Source: JAZRPG01 sp045649105
Lineage (GTDB): Bacteria > Bacillota > Clostridia > Oscillospirales > JAAYXM01
Assembly (NCBI GenBank): GCA_045649105.1
Contig: JAZRPG010000027.1
Span: 1-64,000, forward strand
DNA: 64,000 bases
Direction of reading: 5' to 3'
Both the position numbers and the translations under genes were made by a program. Below the pieces are notes generated by a model that saw only the letters and a list, made by a program, of their open reading frames with translations, had not been told where the DNA came from and did no database searches. Position 1 is the first letter of the stretch, and each line of letters opens with the position of its first letter. Below, in pieces: positions 1 through 9,968 of this stretch.

Positions 1-44
1 CCTTGCTTGTAAGGCAAGTGCTCTCCCAGCTGAGCTATGCTCCC
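1..44 (-). tRNA. tRNA-Val (anticodon TAC), 3' part cut off by the window edge
   Basis: Read on the minus strand the sequence starts GGGAGCATAGCTCAGCTGGG, which is an acceptor 5' strand followed by a D-arm with the usual GCTC/GAGC stem. The anticodon stem is CTTGC/GCAAG around the loop CTTACAA, so bases 34-36 are TAC (window 11-9), a valine anticodon. Bases after position 44 of the tRNA lie outside the window. A consensus promoter sits just upstream. Confidence 0.93.
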
Positions 45-70
45 ATCTATCTGCCGTAAACGACTTGATT

Positions 71-99
71 ATTATACATAGTTTTCTGCATTATGTCAA
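71..99 (-). promoter_or_regulatory. Consensus promoter of the tRNA-Val transcription unit
   Basis: On the minus strand a perfect TTGACA (99-94) is separated by 17 bp from a perfect TATAAT (76-71). Transcription would start near 64, about 20 bp before the tRNA 5' end at 44. Such a consensus promoter fits a stable-RNA operon. Confidence 0.85.
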
Positions 100-242
100 G
101 CAAAATTTTCAAAATTTTTTCTTCTTTTTTTTATCGTTACAAAAATATAATATAATCCTTGCAATTATGCACAATTTGTGGTAAAAATATATAGTGTATA
201 TTCTTATATAATATTTTAATTCTTAAAGGGGTTTTATATTTT

Positions 243-1274
243 ATGAAGGAACAGTTGGAGAAAATTCGCAGCGCAGTTACTGCTGCTGTGAATTCTGCCA
301 CGACACCTGCCGATATTGAGGCGCTGCGCGTTAAATACCTCGGCAAAAAGGGCGAAGTGACTGCAGTACTTAAGCAGATGGGTACATTGAGCGCCGAAGA
401 GCGCCCGATAATGGGGCAGCTTGCAAACGAGGTGCGTACTTACATTGAGGATATTATAGTAAAAGCTTCTGCAGAGCTTGAGGAAAAAGCCATGCAGGAC
501 CGCCTTGCAGGGGAAGAAATAGACGTTACTATGCCGGGGGCAAAATTCCCCGTTGGGCATAAGCATCCTATGTCGATTGTACGCGACGAGGTTGAGCGTA
601 TTTTTACGGGCATGGGCTTTAAGATTGCATCAGGTCCTGAGGTTGAGCTCGACTATTATAATTTTGAAGCGCTTAACACGCCGAAGAACCACCCTGCCCG
701 TGATGTTCAGGATACATTCTATATTTCTGATAACATATTGCTCCGTACACAGACATCGTCAGTACAGGTCAGATACATGGAGAAGAACAAGCCGCCAATA
801 CGCGTGATTGCGCCCGGGCGCGTTTACAGAAGTGACGAGGTCGATGCAACACATTCACCGTTATTCCACCAGATAGAGGGACTTGTTGTTGATAAGGGAA
901 TCACTATGGGTAACCTTAAAAGTACCCTTGAAACATTTGCAAAAGGCCTCTACGGCGATGATGTTGTGTGCAGATTCCGTCCTCATCATTTTCCGTTTAC
1001 AGAGCCTTCGGCAGAGATGGATATTATGTGCTTTAACTGCCAGGGAAAAGGCTGCCGCCTTTGTAAGGATGAGGGGTGGATTGAGCTCCTCGGCGCAGGT
1101 ATGGTACACCCCAAAGTCCTTGAAAACTGCGGAATCGATTCAAAGGTATACAGCGGATATGCGTTCGGCATAGGGCTTGAGCGTATAACGATGAGAAAAT
1201 ACGGCATAAAGGACATGCGTCTGCTCTTTGAAAATGACGTACGCTTTTTAAATCAGTTCAAGGGGGCAAACTAA
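243..1274 (+). CDS. pheS: Phenylalanyl-tRNA synthetase alpha subunit
   Basis: Catalytic subunit of the alpha2-beta2 PheRS that charges tRNA-Phe in the cytoplasm. The 343 residues are the family's usual length. An N-terminal coiled-coil arm (about 1-90) is followed by the class II aminoacyl-tRNA synthetase core with motif 2 (RVYRSDEVDATHSPLFHQIEG) and the C-terminal motif 3 (GYAFGIGLERITM). A four-cysteine stretch (CFNCQGKGCRLCKDEGW) lies between them, as in many Firmicutes PheS. The ATG at 243 has AAAGGGG at 225-231. pheT follows after 3 bp. The 200-bp upstream region is A/T rich with several possible -10 boxes; I see no T-box leader. Confidence 0.96.
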   Translation: MKEQLEKIRSAVTAAVNSATTPADIEALRVKYLGKKGEVTAVLKQMGTLSAEERPIMGQLANEVRTYIEDIIVKASAELEEKAMQDRLAGEEIDVTMPGAKFPVGHKHPMSIVRDEVERIFTGMGFKIASGPEVELDYYNFEALNTPKNHPARDVQDTFYISDNILLRTQTSSVQVRYMEKNKPPIRVIAPGRVYRSDEVDATHSPLFHQIEGLVVDKGITMGNLKSTLETFAKGLYGDDVVCRFRPHHFPFTEPSAEMDIMCFNCQGKGCRLCKDEGWIELLGAGMVHPKVLENCGIDSKVYSGYAFGIGLERITMRKYGIKDMRLLFENDVRFLNQFKGAN

Positions 1275-1277
1275 GTT

Positions 1278-3680
1278 ATGAAATTACCTGTAAAATGGCT
1301 TGCTGAGTTTGTTGACATAGATGTTCAGGCAAAGACATATGCCGAAAAGATGACCATGTCCGGCTCAAAGATAGAAACTATAGAATATCTCGGAGAAGAA
1401 ATTAAAAATGTTGTAGTTGGAAAAATTACACATATAGAAAAGCATCCGAATGCGGACAAGCTTCAGATATGCATGCTTGATGTAGGCGGTGCCTCGGATT
1501 TACAGATTGTTACCGGTGCAAAGAATGTCGCTGTCGGCGATTATGTTCCTGTCGCGCTTGATAACTCAAAGCTCCCGGGCGGAATTGAGATAAAGGCAGG
1601 GAAGCTTCGCGGAGTTGATTCATTCGGGATGCTGTGCTCATTCAATGAGCTCGGAATGACGGTGAACAACTTCCCGGGTGCAGCAGAGGACGGGATTCTT
1701 ATTCTTGACGATTCATTTGCTCCGGGTACTGACATATGCGAGGCTGTCGGTCTTGACGATACGGTTTTTGAATTTGAAATTACTCCGAACAGACCGGATT
1801 GTCTTTGTGTTATAGGTCTTGCGCGTGAGACAGCGGCGACATTCTCTCTGCCGCTCAAGATTAAGAAACCTCAGGTTAAGGGCTGCGGTGAGAGCATTGA
1901 CGGACGCGTAAGCGTAACTGTCAAAGATAAGGAGCTTTGCCGGAGATATACTGCCGCTGTTGTCTGTGATGTTGATATAAAGCCGTCGCCGAAGTGGATG
2001 CGCGAGAGATTGCATGCCGCAGGCGTAAGGCCGATTAATAATATTGTCGATATTACAAATTATGTAATGCTTGAATACGGTCAGCCGATGCATGCGTTTG
2101 ACTTTGCTTGCATACAGGATGGAGATATAATAGTCCGTCGTGCAAACAAAGGGGAGACGCTTGAAACTTTGGACGGTCAGAGCCGTGAGCTTCGCGACAA
2201 TATGCTTGTAATAGCTGATAAAAGAGGCCCTGTTGCTGTTGCAGGTGTAATGGGCGGTGCAAACAGCGAAATCACCGATACCACAACGACGGTTATATTT
2301 GAGTCTGCGGTATTTGATGCTCCGTCAGTGCGTATAACAGCGCGTAACCTCGGAATGAGAACAGATGCTTCATCAAGATTTGAAAAGGGGCTTGACCCGA
2401 GAAATACAATGCCCGCAATTGAGCGCGCATGCCAGCTTGTTGAGGAGCTTGGCGCAGGGCGTGTGCTCAGCGGATTTGTAGATGTTGATAACTCTGACGC
2501 AGAGCTTCGCAGGGTTGAATTTGCGCCCGACAGGATAAATGCTCTTCTCGGTACGAAAATCAGCCGTGAGGACATGGTGAAGTATCTTACGACGCTCGGC
2601 TTTGAAATAGACGGGGATTATGTTGTCGTTCCGTCCTGGCGCGCCGATGTCGAAGCACATGCAGATGTTGCAGAAGAAGTTGCGCGTCTTTACGGATATG
2701 ACCGTATAACTTCAGCACCTCTGTTTGGAAAGAACATGGAAGGCGGATACGATAAGGAACAGATGTTTGGGCGCTCTCTCAGTGCCATAAGCCGTGCTTT
2801 TGGGTATTCTGAGTGTGTATCGTTCTCGTTTATTAATCCTAAGAATTTTGACCTTCTGGCGCTTTCTGAGGATGATGCACTCCGTAAGGTGGTCAGGATA
2901 AAAAATCCGCTTGGCGATGAGACAAGCGTTATGCGTACAACCATGCTTCCGTCTATACTTGAGCTTTTGGGGCGTAACTACAGCTATCGCAACGCAGAGG
3001 CGCGCTTGTTTGAGATAGGAAGCGTATATCTTCCTGCGCTTGATGAAAACGGGACCGTATTATCAGAAAAGCTGCCTGAAGAAAGGCCGGCATTTGTTCT
3101 CGGCGAGTATGGAAAGGACAGCAGCTTCTTTACACTTAAAGGCGCTGTGGAGACAATTCTTTCTTCATTGTCAGTCGGGGATGTTTCTTTTGTTGCGGAA
3201 AAGACGCTTAAATCATGGCATCCGGGTCAGACGGCAAGGGTATATTCCGGTGATAAGTTCCTCGGAATAATCGGAACGGTTCATCCGAAGGTTTCATCTG
3301 CATTCGGAATTGATGCTCCGGCATATGTAGCAGAGCTTGATATGCACACGATGTTTGAATGCATAAATGTTTCGGAAACATACCGTCCGTTGCCGAAATT
3401 CCCGGCAACTACGCGGGATATTGCAGTTGTATGTGACAAGAATATCCCTGTTGCAGATATTGAAAAGTGCATAAAAAAAGCGATACCTGATATATTGGAG
3501 AGCATTGAACTGTTTGATATTTACACAGGAGCGCAGGTGGAAGACGGGAAGAAGAGCGTTGCATATTCGATACGTCTGAGAAGTGAAGACCATACGCTCA
3601 AGGATTCGGAAGCTGACAGTGCTGTTGCGGCAGCGCTCAGTGAGCTTAGCGTGGCGCTTGGTGCAAGTCTGAGAGCATAA
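1278..3680 (+). CDS. pheT: Phenylalanyl-tRNA synthetase beta subunit
   Basis: Non-catalytic and editing subunit of PheRS, 800 residues, full length. In order: an EMAP/OB-fold tRNA-binding domain (about 40-150, containing HPNADKLQIC), B3/B4 editing domain (about 210-390), B5 domain (about 405-475), a catalytic-like core, and a C-terminal FDX-ACB anticodon-binding domain (about 705-800, starting YRPLPKFPATTRDIAVV). It starts 3 bp after pheS ends and is certainly translated from the same mRNA. Confidence 0.96.
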   Translation: MKLPVKWLAEFVDIDVQAKTYAEKMTMSGSKIETIEYLGEEIKNVVVGKITHIEKHPNADKLQICMLDVGGASDLQIVTGAKNVAVGDYVPVALDNSKLPGGIEIKAGKLRGVDSFGMLCSFNELGMTVNNFPGAAEDGILILDDSFAPGTDICEAVGLDDTVFEFEITPNRPDCLCVIGLARETAATFSLPLKIKKPQVKGCGESIDGRVSVTVKDKELCRRYTAAVVCDVDIKPSPKWMRERLHAAGVRPINNIVDITNYVMLEYGQPMHAFDFACIQDGDIIVRRANKGETLETLDGQSRELRDNMLVIADKRGPVAVAGVMGGANSEITDTTTTVIFESAVFDAPSVRITARNLGMRTDASSRFEKGLDPRNTMPAIERACQLVEELGAGRVLSGFVDVDNSDAELRRVEFAPDRINALLGTKISREDMVKYLTTLGFEIDGDYVVVPSWRADVEAHADVAEEVARLYGYDRITSAPLFGKNMEGGYDKEQMFGRSLSAISRAFGYSECVSFSFINPKNFDLLALSEDDALRKVVRIKNPLGDETSVMRTTMLPSILELLGRNYSYRNAEARLFEIGSVYLPALDENGTVLSEKLPEERPAFVLGEYGKDSSFFTLKGAVETILSSLSVGDVSFVAEKTLKSWHPGQTARVYSGDKFLGIIGTVHPKVSSAFGIDAPAYVAELDMHTMFECINVSETYRPLPKFPATTRDIAVVCDKNIPVADIEKCIKKAIPDILESIELFDIYTGAQVEDGKKSVAYSIRLRSEDHTLKDSEADSAVAAALSELSVALGASLRA

Positions 3681-3754
3681 TTAATATTTTATTCATTTAC
3701 AAATCGGAAGAAATGTATTAGAATAAGTATATAATTGTAAGGAGGGTTGGAAAT

Positions 3755-4000
3755 ATGTTCGACAACACACAGAAGTTTATTTTGAAAAAAGACCAGGATG
3801 ATGAGATGAAAGTTATTCTCACTCAGATTTATGACGCATTGAAAAGCAAGGGTTATAACCCAATAAGCCAGATTGTCGGATATATCCTTTCGGAGGACCC
3901 AACATATATCACAAATCATAATAATGCTCGGAGTCTTGTCAGAAAGATTGACCGTGATGAGCTTTTGCATGCGCTCGTGCGCCACTATCTGTCGGATTAA
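3755..4000 (+). CDS. ireB: IreB family regulatory phosphoprotein (UPF0297/DUF965)
   Basis: 81-residue protein matching the IreB/YrzL family along its length (QDDEMKVILTQIYDALKSKG, NPISQIVGYILSEDPTYIT, NARSLVRKIDRDELL). In Enterococcus, IreB is a substrate of the Ser/Thr kinase IreK and affects cephalosporin resistance; the role here is inferred from the family only. The start ATG is preceded by AAGGAGGG at 3739-3746. In many Clostridia this gene stands beside ruvX and a DUF1292 gene; here DUF1292 is 53 kb away. Confidence 0.9.
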   Translation: MFDNTQKFILKKDQDDEMKVILTQIYDALKSKGYNPISQIVGYILSEDPTYITNHNNARSLVRKIDRDELLHALVRHYLSD

Positions 4001-4076
4001 AAAATACAAAAGGGCCTGCGCATGAAGTCCTCATACGTAGGAAAGTGAAATTAATATGCAGACGGGAGGAATAATT

Positions 4077-4379
4077 GTGGCAGATAAGAAAAACGGAACG
4101 CCCTTGATGTATAAGGGTAAAATGCTTACCAGAAAAGATAAGGTCTTATATTACGGCAGCATGGCTGATAAGTATATAATCATGCTTCAGGTTTTGGAGT
4201 CAAAGGAGCTTGATGATATAGAGCTTGCAACGCGCATATCGCTTCAGCTTCAACTTACGGACCCGACGCTTAAGTCAAAGGACAGAGTAGTAAAAAAGAC
4301 TGAGGCAGACGGACTTTATCAGGCGATGGATATTGCATCCATCTGGCTTGAGCGCGCATTGTCAGCTGACGCAAAATAA
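4077..4379 (+). CDS. Small conserved-looking protein of unknown function
   Basis: I do not recognise this 100-residue soluble protein. It reads MADKKNGTPLMYKGKMLTRK at the N-terminus, is charged and mostly helical, and has no signal peptide, membrane segment or cysteine motif. I chose the GTG at 4077 because GGGAGGA (4064-4070) lies 6 bp upstream, while the in-frame ATG at 4056 has no ribosome binding site. An imperfect hairpin without a T-run (about 4015-4041) separates it from ireB 76 bp upstream, so the two are probably co-transcribed. A strong terminator follows. Confidence 0.65.
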   Translation: MADKKNGTPLMYKGKMLTRKDKVLYYGSMADKYIIMLQVLESKELDDIELATRISLQLQLTDPTLKSKDRVVKKTEADGLYQAMDIASIWLERALSADAK

Positions 4380-4417
4380 GAAAAATTAACTGAATCGTGA
4401 AAAACGGATAATAGAAA

Positions 4418-4452
4418 ACAACCGCCTATGGTTATTCACCATAGGCGGTTGT
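4418..4452. terminator. Bidirectional rho-independent terminator between the 4-kb unknown gene and pfkA
   Basis: A perfect 15-bp stem (ACAACCGCCTATGGT with its complement) encloses a 5-base loop. The T-rich tail is better on the minus strand (TTTTCTATT), so it mainly ends the pfkA transcript, but it can serve both convergent genes. Confidence 0.9.
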
Positions 4453-4471
4453 TGTATTTGATAAAGAATGA

Positions 4472-5443
4472 TTAAACCGACATAACCTTTGAGGTTACAT
4501 ACATCTCCTCTTGAATGCCTTTTTTCATGTTAAGAGCTTCATCTATATCAAAATCACATATTTCGCTGTTGACAGAGCCGACAACTCTGTTGGACTTACC
4601 CTCCATAAGGAGGCGCACTGCATATTCTCCGAAACGGCTTGCCATTACGCGGTCACGCGCTGTCGGGCTTCCGCCGCGCTGAATATGTCCTAAAATTGTA
4701 AGCCTTGTATCAATGCCTGTTTCTGCAATTATCTGATTGGCAACATCGATAGAGCTGCCGACACCCTCAGCTTGAATTATGATGTAGTGTGAACGCTTAT
4801 TTATGCGGCCTGCGCGTATTTTTTCAAATACGTCTTTTTCAAAATCAAGAGGCTTTTCGGGGACAAGAATCGCCTGGGCGCCACATGCTATTCCGACATA
4901 CAGAGCGAGATGACCTGCGTTTCTGCCCATAACTTCAACAACGGAACAGCGTTCGTGTGACTGCATCGTGTCGCGCAGTTTGTCAATCGCATCAAGTGCG
5001 GTGTTACATGCGGTATCAAATCCGATACTGTACTGTGTTGAGGCTATATCATTGTCTATAGTCGCAGGGATTCCTACCGTATGTATGCCCTGTGCGGCAA
5101 GGTCGCGTGCGCCACGGAAGGTTCCGTCGCCGCCTATTGAAATAATTCCGTCAATGCCGAGATATTTGCATGTATTGGCGGCTTTTTTCAGACCTTCTTC
5201 AGTCATGAATTCAGGACAGCGTGCAGTAAACAGCATTGTGCCTCCTTTGGATATTATTCCGTTTACACTGCGCGCGCTGAGCTCAGTAACATCTCCGTTT
5301 ATAAGTCCGTTATAACCGCGGCGAATTCCGAGACAAGTAATTCCATAGTATGCTGCAGTTCTGGCAACTGCTCGGATAGCGGCGTTCATTCCCGGCGCGT
5401 CGCCGCCGCTCGTAAGTACGCCTATAGTTTTTATTTCAGACAT
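4472..5443 (-). CDS. pfkA: ATP-dependent 6-phosphofructokinase
   Basis: Phosphorylates fructose 6-phosphate to fructose 1,6-bisphosphate, the committed step of glycolysis. The 323 residues match bacterial PfkA. Visible motifs are GVLTSGGDAPGMNAAIR (ATP loop), GGDGTFRGA (Gly after GGD-type motif as in ATP enzymes, not the Asp of PPi enzymes), PATIDNDI with the catalytic Asp, and GHIQRGGSPTARDR. A TTG at 5455 also opens the frame, but its Shine-Dalgarno spacing is too short; ATG at 5443 lies 12 bp from GAAGGG. It is the last gene of the minus-strand run, 84 bp after dnaE. Confidence 0.95.
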   Translation of the reverse strand: MSEIKTIGVLTSGGDAPGMNAAIRAVARTAAYYGITCLGIRRGYNGLINGDVTELSARSVNGIISKGGTMLFTARCPEFMTEEGLKKAANTCKYLGIDGIISIGGDGTFRGARDLAAQGIHTVGIPATIDNDIASTQYSIGFDTACNTALDAIDKLRDTMQSHERCSVVEVMGRNAGHLALYVGIACGAQAILVPEKPLDFEKDVFEKIRAGRINKRSHYIIIQAEGVGSSIDVANQIIAETGIDTRLTILGHIQRGGSPTARDRVMASRFGEYAVRLLMEGKSNRVVGSVNSEICDFDIDEALNMKKGIQEEMYVTSKVMSV

Positions 5444-5526
5444 GACAAGAACCAACCCTTCAAGATAGTAAGATATAACATGTAGATTATAGCAATTATT
5501 TTATAAAAAGTAAATGATGAAAATGT

Positions 5527-8500
5527 TTATTTTTCGTGTTTTTCGCCACGCTTCATTACAACATTTTCGTTTCCGAGCAGCTCCCGGAAACGCGTATACA
5601 GCGTGACATCGTGTGCGATGTGTGTTCGGAAGCGTTTTCCGGTATCCTCAAAATACAGTATTGTTTCAAGATTTCCGGGAAAAGCGGTGACAATGGCGCG
5701 GACAGCCCTGCTTGAATACTCATCTTCAGAGGGAAGACGCAGATAAAGCTTGTCATCTTCACCTTCAAACGGGTCAACATGGGAGTACTCATCGAGAAGG
5801 TGTATCTCGTCGCATATTATCTGGGAGCCTGAATCCTCGCGTGTGCTGATTCTGCCGCGTATTGTGACTAATGCGTCCGTAAAAACGGTCTCTTGGAATT
5901 TTTCAAGAACCCGCGGGAATATTATAAGCTCCACGCTGCTGAGTGCGTCTTCCAGTGTGGCATATGCCATCATTGAATTGTTCTTCGTCGTCTTAAGACG
6001 CACTGCAGAAAGACATCCGGCCGTATAGACAGAATCTCCGTCACTGTAATTATGCTGATTTGTGACCGATGTAATGTTTTCTGTGCCAAGCTTTTTAAGA
6101 AGTGCAGAATAGTCATCAAGCGGGTGGCCGGAGAGGTATATCCCAAGCGTCTCACGCTCAAAGGACAGCAGTGTTTTTTTGGGATACTCCGGTATTTCGG
6201 GCATCATATTTGAGTCGTAATCAATCTTTTCCGGTTCGTCATAAAGTGTGAAAAGGTCAAATTGCCCCTCTATATTCCGGCTTCGTATATAGGAAATTCC
6301 GTTTAAGATGTTGTCATAAATCTGGAGAAGTTGGGCTCTGTTTGCGCCTGTGCTGTCAAAAGCACCGCACTTGATAAGGTTTTCCAATGCGCGGCGGTTA
6401 AGCTCACGGCTGTGCATGCGTGTGCAGAAATTTTTGAGGGACTTAAAGTTGCCTCCCAGCTCGCGTTCGTCCATAAGTGTTTTGACAAAGTTTCTTCCGA
6501 CATTCTTAACTGCGGCGAGACCAAAGCGGATATTGTCCCCGCTTACCGTAAATGTATCTGAGGACTCGTTTATATCAGGGGGGAGAACGCGGATATTCAT
6601 TTCACGGCAGAGCTCAAAATACCCCGCGAGCTTCTCGCTTGAGTCAAGCACAGAAGTGAGGAGTGCTGCCATATACTCACGCGGATAATGAAACTTCATG
6701 TATGCTGTCTGATAGGATATGACCGCATATGACGCAGCGTGTGCTTTATTAAAGGCATAGTTTGCAAAGGCAACTATCTCGTCAAATATTTTGTTTGCGA
6801 TTTCTTCAGACACGCCGTTGTTTACAGCTCCGAGTATTCCTTCGTCAGTATTACCGTATATAAAATTCTGACGCTCACGCAGGAGCTCTTTTTCTTTTTT
6901 CTTTGAAATTGCGCGGCGGACCATATCGGCTCGTCCGAGAGAAAAGCCTGCAACCTTGCGGAAAATATCCATAACCTGCTCCTGATAGACAATACAGCCA
7001 TAGGTTATTTCAAGAATGTCCCTGAGCATCGGGTGGAGATATGTAATCTTTTCGGGGTTGTGCTTGCAGTTTATGTAATGCGGAATCGAATCCATAGGAC
7101 CCGGTCTGTAAAGTGCGACAATAGCCGTGATATCTTCAATCGACTGCGGCTTCATTCCGACAACGACAGATGTCATGCCTGCGCTTTCGAGCTGGAAAAC
7201 TCCTGCTGTATGTCCGAGTGCAAGCTCTGAAAATGTAAGCTCATCATCGTCCGGGATTTCCGAAAGGGCAAAGTCAGGCTCGTGCTCGCGTACCATTTTT
7301 TCAGCTTCGCACAGGACCGTGAGGTTGCGAAGACCAAGAAAGTCCATTTTCAGAAGTCCGAGCTCCTCAAGAGTTCCCATGGTAAACTGCGTGACAATCG
7401 AATCGTCATTTGTAGAGAGCGGGACATACGAGGAAACCTCATTTTTGGTAACAACGACACCTGCGGCATGCGTGGATGCATGACGCGGCATGCCTTCGAG
7501 GGCTTTTGCGGTGTCAATAAGCTTCTTATACCGCTCGTCCGAGTTGTACATGTCGTACAAAGCTTTTGAGGAATCAAGCGCCTTTGCAAGTGTCATATGA
7601 AGTTCAAAGGGAACATGCTTTGCGATAACATCAACATCGTTATACGGAAGGTTCATTGTGCGTCCGACATCGCGTATGGCTCCGCGCGCAGCCATAGTAC
7701 CGAAAGTGACTATTTGTGCGACACGATTTGAGCCGTATTTTGATATGACATAGTCAATTACCTCCTGACGGCGCACATAGCAGAAATCAATGTCGATATC
7801 GGGCATGCTTATTCGTTCGGGGTTTAAGAAACGCTCAAAATACAGGTTATATTTCATTGGGTCAATGTTTGTAATTTTGAGACAGTAGGACACAATACTT
7901 CCTGCGGCACTTCCGCGCCCGGGACCGACGGGTATGTCACGGCTGCGTGCGTATGAGATGAAGTCCCAGACAATGAGAAAATAGTCGACATATCCCATTT
8001 TTGTTATCATGTCGATTTCATATTCAAGACGCTCGCGGTAAGAGTCGGGCGCATTCGGGTAGCGCTCGTCAAAACCGTCGTATGCGAGCTTTTTCAGATA
8101 TTCAAGTGAGCTTTTGTATTTGCGCGGTGTGTTGAATTCCGGGAGATGATGGTGTCCGAATTCAAATTCAAGATTGCACATGTTTGCTATCTTAAGCGTG
8201 TTTTCAAGGGCTTCGGGATGAGCAGGGAAGAGTGATGACATTTCATCTTCGCTCTTGATATAAAAATCGTCACTCGGAAAGCGCATGCGATCCGGGTCGT
8301 CGAGCGGCTTATTCATCTGAATGCACATCAGAACATCCTGTATATAAGCATCCTCTTTTTTTACATAATGCGCATCATTTGTTGCAACGAGCGGAATCCC
8401 CGTGCGCTCCGATATTCTTATAAGTTCGCGGTTTACATCCTTCTGCTCGGGAATGCCATGGTCCTGAATTTCAAGATAAAAGCTGTCTTCTTCAAAAATT

Positions 8501-8991
8501 TCAGACAGTGTTACGGCATAATTCTCGGCACCTTCAATATCTCCGCGAAGAATTAGTTTAGGTATAGCGCCTGCAATACATGCCGACATACCGATAAGGC
8601 CTTCAGAGTGCTTTGAAAGAAGCTCCAAGTCAATGCGCGGTTTTCCGTAAAAGCCGTCAATAAATGCGCGGCTGACTAAGTAAATAAGATTTTTATATCC
8701 TGTTTCGTTTTTACAAAGAAGGACAAGATGGGACGGCTCTCTGTCGAATTCGTAATCTTTATTAGACATACTGCGCGGTGCAACATATACCTCACAGCCG
8801 ATGATAGGCTTAATACCGCAGGCTTTTGCTGCGCGGTAGAAGTCTATAACGCCGTACATTACACCATGGTCAGTTATGGCGACTGCAGGCTGACCGAGTG
8901 CCTTTACATGCTCGCAGAGATTATTGATTCTGCACGCACCGTCAAGAAGACTGTATTCACTGTGAACGTGAAGATGCACAAACCCACTCAT
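5527..8991 (-). CDS. dnaE: DNA polymerase III alpha subunit (DnaE)
   Basis: Replicative C-family polymerase, 1154 residues, full length. The N-terminal PHP domain opens with FVHLHVHSEYSLLDGA. The palm carries PDIDIDFC with catalytic aspartates near residue 400, and GPGRGSAAGS lies upstream of it. Helix-hairpin-helix (about 790-880) and OB-fold (about 970-1060) segments follow. There is no 3'-5' exonuclease domain, so this is the DnaE type, not PolC. It starts 2 bp after the whiA stop codon, so the two are translationally linked. No intein or frameshift is seen. Confidence 0.96.
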   Translation of the reverse strand: MSGFVHLHVHSEYSLLDGACRINNLCEHVKALGQPAVAITDHGVMYGVIDFYRAAKACGIKPIIGCEVYVAPRSMSNKDYEFDREPSHLVLLCKNETGYKNLIYLVSRAFIDGFYGKPRIDLELLSKHSEGLIGMSACIAGAIPKLILRGDIEGAENYAVTLSEIFEEDSFYLEIQDHGIPEQKDVNRELIRISERTGIPLVATNDAHYVKKEDAYIQDVLMCIQMNKPLDDPDRMRFPSDDFYIKSEDEMSSLFPAHPEALENTLKIANMCNLEFEFGHHHLPEFNTPRKYKSSLEYLKKLAYDGFDERYPNAPDSYRERLEYEIDMITKMGYVDYFLIVWDFISYARSRDIPVGPGRGSAAGSIVSYCLKITNIDPMKYNLYFERFLNPERISMPDIDIDFCYVRRQEVIDYVISKYGSNRVAQIVTFGTMAARGAIRDVGRTMNLPYNDVDVIAKHVPFELHMTLAKALDSSKALYDMYNSDERYKKLIDTAKALEGMPRHASTHAAGVVVTKNEVSSYVPLSTNDDSIVTQFTMGTLEELGLLKMDFLGLRNLTVLCEAEKMVREHEPDFALSEIPDDDELTFSELALGHTAGVFQLESAGMTSVVVGMKPQSIEDITAIVALYRPGPMDSIPHYINCKHNPEKITYLHPMLRDILEITYGCIVYQEQVMDIFRKVAGFSLGRADMVRRAISKKKEKELLRERQNFIYGNTDEGILGAVNNGVSEEIANKIFDEIVAFANYAFNKAHAASYAVISYQTAYMKFHYPREYMAALLTSVLDSSEKLAGYFELCREMNIRVLPPDINESSDTFTVSGDNIRFGLAAVKNVGRNFVKTLMDERELGGNFKSLKNFCTRMHSRELNRRALENLIKCGAFDSTGANRAQLLQIYDNILNGISYIRSRNIEGQFDLFTLYDEPEKIDYDSNMMPEIPEYPKKTLLSFERETLGIYLSGHPLDDYSALLKKLGTENITSVTNQHNYSDGDSVYTAGCLSAVRLKTTKNNSMMAYATLEDALSSVELIIFPRVLEKFQETVFTDALVTIRGRISTREDSGSQIICDEIHLLDEYSHVDPFEGEDDKLYLRLPSEDEYSSRAVRAIVTAFPGNLETILYFEDTGKRFRTHIAHDVTLYTRFRELLGNENVVMKRGEKHEK

Positions 8992-8993
8992 TC

Positions 8994-9917
8994 TTAGGTA
9001 TTATCCTTTCCTGATGTAATTTTTTCCGATATTGCTATAAGCTTGCTTAATCTGTGATTAAGACCCGACTTTCCGACCTCTCCGTTGGATAGTTCAGCGA
9101 GCTCTGAAAGCGTCTTTTCGGGGTTTTCAAGTCTAAGAAGAGCCGCTGTTCTGAGCTGCGGAGTGAGCGAGTCAAGACCTACTGTATTTAAAATGCGGTT
9201 GATAGCGCGGAGCTGAACCTTTGCGGCATCTGCGGTTTTGTTCATATTTGCGGTTTCGCAGTTTACCTGGCGGTTTACTTTGTTTCTGAGGTCTTTATAA
9301 AGCTTTGCCTGCATTATCTCCATAGCGCAGAGAGGAGCTCCTATATGTGTGAGGAAATCTTCAATCTGACCGCTTTCTTTAAAATAAATTATGTGGTTCG
9401 ACTTTCGGAATGTGAGCTTTGCGGGAAGCTCTAAGTCAAGCAGGGCAGAGATAACCTCGCGGCTCAGGCTGTAGTGTGATGTAACGAGCTCAAGATGGTA
9501 TTCAGATTCAGGGTCGACACACGAGCCTCCTGCAAGAAATGCCCCGCGACAGAAAGCGGCACGCGCCTCATCAGACTCTACAATGGCGGCATTGAGATGA
9601 AGTGAGAGAGAATTTTCGGTATCTAACCCCAGTGCGTCAAAAATCTCGGAGAGCCGCTCGGGGGAGTCGACTGCAAGGTTATACTTCTTAAGAGATGACG
9701 CAGGTACAATTTTTCGGTCAAAATCAAAGCCGAAGAGGCTTTTCAGAAGGCGTGATGCACGAAGCGCGACATTGGAGTTTTCGGTGATTATTTTAATCTT
9801 CTGAGTCTTTATAGTATTTGCAAACAGTATCATTCCGCAACATTCCGCAAGTGCTGTTTCGGGATTATCAATCGGAATGCGGCACAGTTCCTCTTTAATT
9901 TTAGCCGAAAATGTCAT
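8994..9917 (-). CDS. whiA: DNA-binding protein WhiA
   Basis: 307-residue WhiA: an N-terminal degenerate LAGLIDADG homing-endonuclease-like fold (the motif CRGAFLAGGSCVDP is visible near residue 140) joined to a C-terminal helix-turn-helix domain (about 225-300, LTPQLRTAALLRLENPEKTL). In Gram-positives WhiA affects cell division and chromosome segregation, and in actinomycetes sporulation. The rapZ-whiA-dnaE order is the usual clostridial one. The start ATG lies 51 bp after the rapZ stop. Confidence 0.94.
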   Translation of the reverse strand: MTFSAKIKEELCRIPIDNPETALAECCGMILFANTIKTQKIKIITENSNVALRASRLLKSLFGFDFDRKIVPASSLKKYNLAVDSPERLSEIFDALGLDTENSLSLHLNAAIVESDEARAAFCRGAFLAGGSCVDPESEYHLELVTSHYSLSREVISALLDLELPAKLTFRKSNHIIYFKESGQIEDFLTHIGAPLCAMEIMQAKLYKDLRNKVNRQVNCETANMNKTADAAKVQLRAINRILNTVGLDSLTPQLRTAALLRLENPEKTLSELAELSNGEVGKSGLNHRLSKLIAISEKITSGKDNT

Positions 9918-9968
9918 TTATCTCACCTTCAATCATGGCTTGCCGTAATCAGTTTCCTGTTGGAATTA

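Noticed and set aside
45..242. T-box riboswitch before pheS
   Set aside because: The region is A/T rich and has no T-box core or terminator/anti-terminator pair.
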